Shown here piece by piece: positions 1 through 5,996 of a stretch of 13,472 nt of DNA. The notes below the pieces were generated by a model. The model had not been told where the DNA came from. It did no database searches and was given only the letters and a program-made list of their open reading frames with translations. The number at the start of each line of letters is the position of its first letter. Positions within the stretch are counted from its first letter, which is position 1. This DNA comes from Pleionea sp041591085 (GTDB lineage: Bacteria > Pseudomonadota > Gammaproteobacteria > Enterobacterales > Kangiellaceae), in the NCBI GenBank assembly GCA_041591085.1, contig JBFHSP010000073.1, positions 1-13,472 on the forward strand. The letters run 5' to 3'. Position numbers and translations under genes: made by a program.

Positions 1-192
1 GAGTTAGTTCTCGCCGAAGATAGTCGTTATGCACCTATTGTCAGTTGCGATGGTCAAACCAATATTGCACTGTCTCCCGGAGACACTATTCGAGTTAAAA
101 AGCACTCATTGTCGCTCAAAATTCTTCACCCTAAATCTCACGATTATTATGAAGTTTTACGCACCAAACTCGGTTGGGGCCAAAAACTATAA
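1..192 (+). CDS. nadK: NAD kinase, C-terminal part (5' end outside window)
   Basis: The frame is open from base 1 to TAA at 190-192 and gives 63 residues. They contain SCDGQ, a short beta-rich stretch, and the NAD kinase tail ILHPxxHDYYEVLRTKLGWG. NAD kinase phosphorylates NAD to NADP using ATP or polyphosphate in the cytoplasm. The catalytic GGDG region lies upstream, outside the window. The position just before recN matches the nadK-recN order of many gammaproteobacteria, including E. coli. The stop codon sits 2 bp before the dyad in front of recN. Identification is by recognised tail motifs and context, so it is confident despite the short fragment. Confidence 0.93.
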   Translation, partial: ELVLAEDSRYAPIVSCDGQTNIALSPGDTIRVKKHSLSLKILHPKSHDYYEVLRTKLGWGQKL

Positions 193-193
193 A

Positions 194-209
194 CTACTTA
201 TTTAAGTAG
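194..209. promoter_or_regulatory. 16-bp dyad upstream of recN, candidate operator
   Basis: CTACTTA-TT-TAAGTAG is a perfect inverted repeat in the 85-bp gap between nadK and recN. No run of T follows, so it is not an intrinsic terminator. Its 16-bp length and CT...AG ends match the geometry of a LexA box (CTGT-N8-ACAG), but the half-site differs. With one flanking base on each side (193-210) it agrees at 13 of 18 positions with the dyad before uvrD. A regulatory role is an inference. Confidence 0.4.
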
Positions 210-219
210 CAGAAATTCG

Positions 220-248
220 CTGACAAAAACAACTTCTCGATTTACACT
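220..248 (+). promoter_or_regulatory. Candidate sigma-70 promoter for recN
   Basis: A -35 element CTGACA (220-225, five of six consensus bases) is followed by a 17-bp spacer and a -10 element TACACT (243-248, four of six). This would start transcription near 255, giving a leader of about 23 nt. A second -10-like TATAAA at 188-193 lies directly before the dyad but has no good -35. Seen by consensus only. Confidence 0.4.
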
Positions 249-277
249 AAGGCGACTTTATTTCGGGATCACCTATC

Positions 278-1939
278 ATGTTAGCGGCTATCCAAGTTAA
301 AAATTTCGCTCTTATCGAAAATTTAAATCTCGATTTCTCAACCGGTATGACCGTAATTACTGGTGAAACCGGTGCGGGTAAATCAATTGTGATTGATGCC
401 TTGGGGCTTGCCCTAGGCGAACGGGCCGATGTTTCAATGGTAAGAGCTGGGTCGGATAAAGCCGATATTACCGCAACCTTTCACTTTGAAGTGCCATCAA
501 CAACCAGCGCATGGCTTAAAGACCATGAGCTGTATGAAGGCAATGAGGTGATTTTGCGTAGAGTGATTGCCGCAGAAGGGCGCTCAAAGTGCTTTATTAA
601 TGGAATGAGCGTCACTTTAAGCATGCTCAAAGAGCTCGGTGACACTTTAGTCGATATTCATGGCCAACATGCACATCAATCGCTTTTAAAACCTAACTAT
701 CAACTTCAATTGCTCGATCAACTCTTGCCGACACAAAACCCAATTGAAGCGATTAAACAATGTGTGGGCGAATACCGAAAAGTTACCGCTCAAATCAATC
801 AATTAACCACCGACGCACAGTCACGCAAAGAAAAATTAGAATTACTAAGTTACCAGTATTCCGAATTAGAGGCGCTTAAGATTTCCGACGAGTCGATTAG
901 TCAACTGGAGCAAGATCACGCCAAGGCAACCCACACCCAAGAGCTGACTGAAGCGTCAGAACGAGCGTTAGCCACGTTTTTTGACGCCGATCCTGCTATT
1001 TTTGATATTGTTAACCAGCATTTAAGACTGTTTGAATCACTTAAAGAGAAAGACTCATCATTAGCCAGTAGCTTTGACTTATTAGCGGCTATAGCAGCCA
1101 ATCTTGAAGAGTTAAAATTTGAACTGCGCCATTATCAAGACAGTTTAGAGATTGATCCTGATAAGTTTGCCGAGATGGATGAACAACTTTCAGCATTATT
1201 TGATATTGCGCGTAAACACCATGTTGAAATAGCCGAATTACCCACCGTTATGGCGCAAATTGGCGATCAGCTCAATCAACTCAATGATGTTGATGCCAAT
1301 ATGGACGAGCTCAATTCAAAACAATCCAAGTTGCAAAAGGACTATCAAGCGCTGAGCCAACAGCTCACCCAAATGCGACAGCAAACCGCTAAACAGTTGG
1401 AAACAGACGTCACTGAACAAATGCAACATCTTGGAATGAAAAAAGGCGTATTTGCGATTGAGGTGATACCTGAATCGGAGGGGCTGCATAGCACCGGAGC
1501 TGAAACGGTCGAATTCAAAGTAACGGCCAACCCCGGCCAGCCCCTTCAGCCGCTAGGAAAAGTAGCCTCGGGAGGAGAGCTTTCGCGGATCAGCTTAGCC
1601 ATACAAGTGATCACTGCTCAACAGCACACCACACCTTGTTTAATTTTTGACGAAGTCGATGTCGGAATTGGTGGTCAAACCGCCGACACCGTCGGTCAAA
1701 TGCTGAAAAACATTGCTAAACATGCACAGGTTATTTGTGTGACTCATCAGGCGCAAGTTGCTGCCAAAGGCGACACCCATTTATCAGCCAGTAAAGAATC
1801 GGATAATGCCAGCACTCAGTCAAAAATGATCCAATTAACCACCCAAGCAAGAGTGGAGGAAATTGCTCGTATGGTTGGAGGGCAATCCATTACCGAATCA
1901 ACCTTGACCCATGCTAAAGAGCTATTGGGAGAATCTTGA
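278..1939 (+). CDS. recN: DNA repair protein RecN (SMC-like ATPase)
   Basis: The 553-residue product has the same length as E. coli RecN. It carries Walker A GETGAGKS (residues 29-36), a long coiled-coil centre (about 160-380), the ABC signature SGGELS (431-436), Walker B ending in D458-E459 within LIFDEVDVGIGG, and a downstream VTHQAQVAA switch region. RecN is a cytoplasmic SMC-family ATPase that acts in recombinational repair of double-strand breaks and is normally strongly SOS-induced. Here the upstream gap holds no CTGT-N8-ACAG box; a different 16-bp dyad at 194-209 may take that role. The ATG at 278 puts Walker A at the usual distance from the N-terminus, although the ribosome binding site is poor. 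The gene converges on fur, with 27 bp between their stops. Confidence 0.97.
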   Translation: MLAAIQVKNFALIENLNLDFSTGMTVITGETGAGKSIVIDALGLALGERADVSMVRAGSDKADITATFHFEVPSTTSAWLKDHELYEGNEVILRRVIAAEGRSKCFINGMSVTLSMLKELGDTLVDIHGQHAHQSLLKPNYQLQLLDQLLPTQNPIEAIKQCVGEYRKVTAQINQLTTDAQSRKEKLELLSYQYSELEALKISDESISQLEQDHAKATHTQELTEASERALATFFDADPAIFDIVNQHLRLFESLKEKDSSLASSFDLLAAIAANLEELKFELRHYQDSLEIDPDKFAEMDEQLSALFDIARKHHVEIAELPTVMAQIGDQLNQLNDVDANMDELNSKQSKLQKDYQALSQQLTQMRQQTAKQLETDVTEQMQHLGMKKGVFAIEVIPESEGLHSTGAETVEFKVTANPGQPLQPLGKVASGGELSRISLAIQVITAQQHTTPCLIFDEVDVGIGGQTADTVGQMLKNIAKHAQVICVTHQAQVAAKGDTHLSASKESDNASTQSKMIQLTTQARVEEIARMVGGQSITESTLTHAKELLGES

Positions 1940-1966
1940 GGTAAAAACCTGAGCCCTAGTGAAATA

Positions 1967-2368
1967 TTATTTTTTAGGTTTTACGTAAAGCACTAAAGAA
2001 TGATCAACCAAAGAAAAACCGTGTTTCTCGGCGATTTGCTTTTGCAACTTTTCAATTTCTTCTGAGTGAAATTCAATAACATCACCACTTTTAGTACAGA
2101 CCATGTGATCGTGATGTTTACCCCGGTCAATTTCAAAAACGGAATGACCACCTTCGAAATTATGACGAGCCACTAAGCCCGCTTGCTCAAATTGAGTAAG
2201 CACTCGGTACACGGTGGCTAAACCGACTTCTTCTTCGGCTTCCATTAACGCTTTATATACGTCCTCAGCGCTCATATGAGGATTATCTGAGCTTTCAAGG
2301 ATTTGTAGAATTTTAACTCGAGGCAGTGTTACTTTAAGTCCGGCCTTTTTAAGTTGTTGGTTTTCCAA
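1967..2368 (-). CDS. fur: Ferric uptake regulator Fur (TTG start)
   Basis: The frame is open further upstream, but family alignment and the ribosome site support a TTG start at 2368-2366, giving 133 residues beginning MENQQLKKAGLKVTLPR. A Shine-Dalgarno AGGGG (2380-2376) lies 7 nt before it. The winged-helix DNA-binding part (about 1-80) contains GLATVYRVLTQF. The metal-binding part shows HHDH (85-88), E99 and H123. There is only one Cys (C91, in CTKSG), and the C-terminal CxxC of E. coli Fur is absent, as in Pseudomonas Fur. Fur is an Fe(II)-dependent cytoplasmic repressor of iron-uptake genes. It is divergent from bamE, as in Pseudomonas (omlA). I found no 19-bp Fur box in the gap, so autoregulation is not evident. 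Confidence 0.96.
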   Translation of the reverse strand: MENQQLKKAGLKVTLPRVKILQILESSDNPHMSAEDVYKALMEAEEEVGLATVYRVLTQFEQAGLVARHNFEGGHSVFEIDRGKHHDHMVCTKSGDVIEFHSEEIEKLQKQIAEKHGFSLVDHSLVLYVKPKK

Positions 2369-2434
2369 AGGAATTCCCCTAACTAATGGAATTAAGTAAT
2401 TTTTATTAACGGTGGCTATCACCAGATTTGTGGA

Positions 2435-2440
2435 TATAAT
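2435..2440 (+). promoter_or_regulatory. Candidate -10 element for bamE
   Basis: A perfect TATAAT hexamer lies 49 bp before the bamE ATG. The best -35 at an acceptable distance is weak (TGGCTA, three of six, 16-bp spacer). The predicted start near 2447 falls at the edge of the 16-bp inverted repeat GATTCG-TGGT-CGAATC (2446-2461). On the other strand, TATTAT at 2441-2436 could serve fur, so the two divergent promoters may overlap. Confidence 0.4.
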
Positions 2441-2489
2441 ACGCAGATTCGTGGTCGAATCCCACACCTATTCACAAAATGAGACAATA

Positions 2490-2825
2490 ATGCGACTTAT
2501 ATTCACCTGCTTTTTGATTGGTTTTTCATTAATCGCCTTAGAGGCGTGTTCACCCTATCGTATGGATATTCGCCAAGGCAATATTTTAGAACAAAAGCAC
2601 CTTGATCAACTTAAACTTGGGATGACTAAAGGACAGGTTCAATATTTATTAGGTCGGGCAGTAGTAAGCGACTCTTTCTCAGATGATACTTGGTACTATA
2701 TAAACACCTTTAAAAGCGGCAAAACTCAACAAGTCACCCAAGAACAATTGATATTAACATTTGAAAATGATGCGCTCGTTTCGGCACGCGGTGATGTGAA
2801 ACTTCCCGAAGAATTCAACCACTAA
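2490..2825 (+). CDS. bamE: Outer-membrane assembly lipoprotein BamE (SmpA/OmlA)
   Basis: This is a 111-residue lipoprotein precursor. The N-terminus MRLIFTCFLIGFSLIALEAC is a short lipoprotein signal with the acylated Cys at residue 20; the Glu at -2 of the lipobox (L-E-A-C) is unusual. The mature part has the BamE core: YRMDIRQGN, then LKLGMTKGQVQYLLG and DTWYYI. BamE is a small periplasm-facing subunit of the BAM complex that inserts beta-barrel proteins into the outer membrane. An in-frame start at 2412 is possible but would put 26 residues in front of the signal peptide and run into the promoter, so ATG 2490 is preferred. It lies divergent to fur, and a diguanylate cyclase gene starts 67 bp downstream. 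Confidence 0.95.
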   Translation: MRLIFTCFLIGFSLIALEACSPYRMDIRQGNILEQKHLDQLKLGMTKGQVQYLLGRAVVSDSFSDDTWYYINTFKSGKTQQVTQEQLILTFENDALVSARGDVKLPEEFNH

Positions 2826-2861
2826 GAAACGCTCAATTCATCTTTTAAAGTTTGAGCTATG

Positions 2862-2884
2862 CTTAAGTAATTCAAAAACTTAAG
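2862..2884. repeat. Inverted repeat before the diguanylate cyclase gene
   Basis: Perfect 7-bp arms CTTAAGT (2862-2868) and ACTTAAG (2878-2884) are separated by 9 bp and end 8 bp before the ATG of the next gene. The position would suit an operator or a leader hairpin that touches the ribosome binding region. The arms are AT-rich, so chance is a real possibility. Confidence 0.3.
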
Positions 2885-2892
2885 AATACTCA

Positions 2893-4743
2893 ATGCGACT
2901 ATTTCTCGGCGTTCTATTTTTGCTTTTAACTGGGTCGGCACAGTCATTTGCCGCGTCCGATGACGCCAACTGGGAAAAGCTTTACGCCGAGGTCAACACG
3001 GCTCCACAAGAAGTACTGGAAAAAGCAGAATCGTTAGTTCAAAAATTCGAACGCCAAGGTAATAAAGAACAATTACTCAAAGCCATTGAACTCACCATTG
3101 ATACTTTATATTACTTGGAAAGACGCTTTGAAATGGGTAGCTATGCCCAACGCGGATTGTATCTTTTAGAAAACCAACCCAATCACCCACTGAGGCCCTT
3201 CTTTTTAGCTCAGTTAGCTTTAGTAGAGTTATCTAATCAAAATGCATTTCGTGGTAAACAATATTTAAATCAAGCGATAAAGCTGGCCGAGCAACTCGAA
3301 GACCGCGAACGATGGGCCAATGTACTTTCAATTGCCGGTCACTTTCATTACGAGTTTGGTGATTACAACGAGGCGCTTGCTTATTACTTAGCGATTCAAC
3401 CTATTTTTGATAAGTCCAAAGAGGCAAACCTTCGAAGTAATAATTTGTCGGCGATAGCTCTGGTTTACAGTGCCCTTGGTCAAAACCAAGCGGCGGCGGA
3501 CTATCATAAGCGCTCATTAAACGAACTCGATCAAACTCTATATCCATTAGATGCCAGCATTACGTTATTCAATATAGCAGTCACTTATCGCGCTATGGGA
3601 GAGTATAAAGACGCAGAGTCCTACCTAAACAAAGCCATTGCATTAAGTAAAGATCTCAATGATGAAATTGGCGTCGCTTACGCGAAATATGAACAGCAAG
3701 CACTCGCTGCGCAGCGCAAAGATTATTCACAGGCGCTTAGTATTATCGATGAAATATTGCCCATATTTGATAATAGCGGGCAAATTAATATGCGAGTCTT
3801 ATCGCTCTTGGCTAAAGCGAGGTATAAAGCACTGAAAAAGGATTTAAGTTTTAGTTATGATCTTAACCTTGCATTAGAGATTATTAATAACAGTGGCTCA
3901 GAAACAAGACTGATTGACTATTACTTAGCATCAGCCAAAGCTTATGCCAATGTCGAGCAATTCAAAGAATCGAACGTGCATTATGAACAATGGGGAGAAC
4001 TGATCTTAGAAGAGAATAAAAAAATAAATGATTCAACTATTAAAAAATTTCAAGCCAGTTTTGATTTAAAACAAAAAGAAAATGAAAACCTGTTATTGCA
4101 AAATGAAAATTTAAAGCAACAAGCAGCGCTTGAAAAAGATAACTATATTCAATGGTTGCTTATTTTAATAACCACCACTTTTGGTGCCATAGCGGCTTGG
4201 ATATTCAGCGTACTTAAGTCACAGCTTAAATTAAAACGTCAATTCAAACAGCTCGCCATGACCGATGAGCTTACTTCGCTACCTAATAGACGCAGTATCA
4301 GCGAATATTTATCCATTAAGATCAATGAGTTTAAATTAGTAAATGAACCAACCATTGTGGCCATTTTTGATATCGACCATTTTAAAAGGGTCAATGACCA
4401 CTTTGGACATGATATTGGCGATCAGGTTTTACGTTCTGTTGCAAATGCGATTACATCAAGTTTAAGAGCGCATGATCGAGTAGGCCGAATTGGTGGAGAA
4501 GAATTTTTAATAGTATTAACAAAAACCGATTTAAATCATGGCGAAAAGTTGTTTCAGAAAATCAAGTCAGCACTGACTAATTTAGTTGTTGAAGAACTCG
4601 ACACACCAATAAAAATAACAGCGTCAATGGGAATGACGCTGGTTAATAATGAAGATGATTTTTTAAGCGTATATAAACGAGCTGATCAATTACTTTATCA
4701 AGCTAAAATCAATGGTAGAGATCGCTGTATTATTCAAGCTTAG
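2893..4743 (+). CDS. Periplasmic TPR sensor diguanylate cyclase (GGDEF)
   Basis: The 616-residue protein is ordered as follows: signal peptide (1-20), tetratricopeptide-like helical repeats (about 60-360), a short coiled coil (about 370-415), one transmembrane helix (about 418-441), and a cytoplasmic GGDEF domain (about 452-616). The active-site loop is GGEEF (534-538). RAHD (525-528) lies five residues before it and matches the RxxD inhibitory site, so the enzyme should make cyclic di-GMP from two GTP and be subject to product inhibition. DIDHFKRVND and the C-terminal GRDRCI are also typical. The topology suggests that a periplasmic peptide or protein partner is sensed by the TPRs; that partner is unknown. 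There is no partner gene in the same operon. The stop overlaps the stop of the convergent gene by 4 bp. Confidence 0.95.
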   Translation: MRLFLGVLFLLLTGSAQSFAASDDANWEKLYAEVNTAPQEVLEKAESLVQKFERQGNKEQLLKAIELTIDTLYYLERRFEMGSYAQRGLYLLENQPNHPLRPFFLAQLALVELSNQNAFRGKQYLNQAIKLAEQLEDRERWANVLSIAGHFHYEFGDYNEALAYYLAIQPIFDKSKEANLRSNNLSAIALVYSALGQNQAAADYHKRSLNELDQTLYPLDASITLFNIAVTYRAMGEYKDAESYLNKAIALSKDLNDEIGVAYAKYEQQALAAQRKDYSQALSIIDEILPIFDNSGQINMRVLSLLAKARYKALKKDLSFSYDLNLALEIINNSGSETRLIDYYLASAKAYANVEQFKESNVHYEQWGELILEENKKINDSTIKKFQASFDLKQKENENLLLQNENLKQQAALEKDNYIQWLLILITTTFGAIAAWIFSVLKSQLKLKRQFKQLAMTDELTSLPNRRSISEYLSIKINEFKLVNEPTIVAIFDIDHFKRVNDHFGHDIGDQVLRSVANAITSSLRAHDRVGRIGGEEFLIVLTKTDLNHGEKLFQKIKSALTNLVVEELDTPIKITASMGMTLVNNEDDFLSVYKRADQLLYQAKINGRDRCIIQA

Positions 4744-5114
4744 TTTTTCGCTAGGGACTGTCTTAGTTTATTGTTTCTTTCGTGATTAGAAAAATCCCAA
4801 AATATATCCTCTAGTTTGACATATTGCACCAGCAAGTCGAATGACTCTTTTGAATCAAAATGGTTTGCGGCCATAATTAAACTCCCACCACTGAAACTTA
4901 AGGTTGGTGCACAATAAATTTGGCGATAGCTGCTATAAAGTCTGATATCGTTAGCATTTAAATAGCCAATCAATGAACTGTTTTTGTTTTCGATAACCAA
5001 TTCACATAATTTTGCTTGGGAAATATGATCAACTAGGTGACTCTTCCCATTTGCCATGGTTGAGTAAAAGCTGAAGGTTAAGATCAAACTAAGAGATTTA
5101 ATAAAGAGTTTCAT
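4740..5114 (-). CDS. Small secreted protein, possibly DUF3718-like
   Basis: The 124-residue protein begins with a signal peptide (about 1-21, cleavage after STMA). The mature part contains two Cys (C37 and C68) that could form a disulfide in the periplasm, and short helical stretches. The spacing LCELVIEN...LNANDIRLYSSYRQIYC resembles small exported DUF3718 proteins of marine gammaproteobacteria, but this is a weak, memory-based match. A Shine-Dalgarno AAAGGAAA around 5121-5129 supports ATG 5114. It is convergent with the cyclase gene, the two stops overlapping in 4740-4743, so there is no room for a terminator between them. Function unknown. Confidence 0.75.
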   Translation of the reverse strand: MKLFIKSLSLILTFSFYSTMANGKSHLVDHISQAKLCELVIENKNSSLIGYLNANDIRLYSSYRQIYCAPTLSFSGGSLIMAANHFDSKESFDLLVQYVKLEDIFWDFSNHERNNKLRQSLAKN

Positions 5115-5340
5115 ATTGGATTTCCTTTCAATGCGAGTGTGAAGGAATATTAGATGAAATTATCGCCAATTGATTTAGAGCTAAACGGAATCATCTGAAC
5201 GAAAACACTAAGAAAATTTGTGAGTATTTATCCGCAATAGAGTAGGCGATTTCTCAATGATTATGAACACTCTAACTTTTAATAAATTTTTGCAATAAAG
5301 AAATCTCGATAGGGTATACCAATCAACCTAGAAAAGTTTT

Positions 5341-5994
5341 TTAAAAAGAAAAGCGAACCATTGAAGTGGCAATCAGTAACTGCCCGCAATAATAAAGAGG
5401 TAACCCAACTAATCGATCGTATTTTTTGGGCGTTTTAAATCGATGTTGTGCAACAAATAAGTCCGAAAGCATAAAGAGCACCGCCCCTAAGCCAACAAGA
5501 GCAATTTGATCATCCGCTTGTATTGATAATGCAAGCGCGCACATCACACTTAGCACCATCATGTATATTAGAACGCCCCAGCGGACTACACCGCTAATGC
5601 TCGCGGCGATCCATTTAAAAACAAAAGTTGATATCCATAGAAGCAAAGCAGTCGTTACAAGCCACTCAGTATAGGAAAGTTCAAACTTCAAAAATGCCAC
5701 TATGTAGGCAATATGGCCCAATAAAAAGGCGGTCATGCCAGCTAAAAGCCATTTTTTGCGATGGCCTAATAGCAATACATCTCCCAGCACGCCTAAACTG
5801 ATTCCTACAACAATAAAGACATGCTCAGACAAAGACTCGCTCATTGCCAAACTCAGGGTATACCCCAGTAAAAAAACGGAGGTTGAAACCTTTAGCCCAG
5901 AAGCGGCCAGCTTCCGTGACTGCCATTCGCAAACAAGCAGCGTTATTAATGACGCAATTAGCAAAGTAAGAAATACAACGGGCAACTCGGCCAT
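5341..5994 (-). CDS. YhhN/TMEM86-family integral membrane protein
   Basis: The 217-residue protein is strongly hydrophobic, with about seven to eight predicted membrane helices. It shows the YhhN family landmarks: LGDVLLL (70-76), FLLGHIAY (90-97), GAVLFMLSD (170-178) and YYxGQLLIA (201-209), including two conserved aspartates (D72, D178). Animal relatives (TMEM86A/B) are lysoplasmalogenases that split the vinyl-ether bond of lysoplasmalogens. The bacterial substrate is not settled, so that activity is only a possibility here. The ATG follows the uvrD stop after 2 nt (TAA-AT-ATG) without a clear ribosome binding site, which suggests translational coupling to uvrD. No obvious terminator follows in the 226-bp gap. 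Confidence 0.88.
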   Translation of the reverse strand: MAELPVVFLTLLIASLITLLVCEWQSRKLAASGLKVSTSVFLLGYTLSLAMSESLSEHVFIVVGISLGVLGDVLLLGHRKKWLLAGMTAFLLGHIAYIVAFLKFELSYTEWLVTTALLLWISTFVFKWIAASISGVVRWGVLIYMMVLSVMCALALSIQADDQIALVGLGAVLFMLSDLFVAQHRFKTPKKYDRLVGLPLYYCGQLLIATSMVRFSF

Positions 5995-5996
5995 AT

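Noticed and set aside
193..277. Canonical LexA box (CTGT-N8-ACAG) before recN
   Set aside because: Read through base by base; no match with both half-sites is present. The uvrD gap (8166-8273) also lacks one.
1941..1984. Bidirectional terminator between recN and fur
   Set aside because: GTAAAAACCT and AGGTTTTAC can pair only with a bulge across a 25-nt loop, and the right arm lies in fur coding sequence. Too weak to call.
2446..2470. tRNA T-arm-like sequence (GTGG, TCGAATC, CCAC)
   Set aside because: No acceptor, D or anticodon arms and no CCA end can be placed around it; the T-stem would be one pair short. Chance resemblance.
2369..2489. Fur box in the fur-bamE gap
   Set aside because: No stretch approaches GATAATGATAATCATTATC or three adjacent GATAAT-like hexamers; the single TATAAT is better read as a -10.
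2831..2856. Terminator after bamE (GCTCAA ... TTGAGC)
   Set aside because: Six-bp arms with a loop of about 14 nt and no following T run; not an intrinsic terminator.
5115..5340. Small gene, ncRNA or phase site in the longest gap
   Set aside because: No credible short frame with a ribosome site, strong hairpin or direct repeat was seen apart from the Shine-Dalgarno of the 5114 gene; the palindrome GGTATACC alone is too short to interpret.
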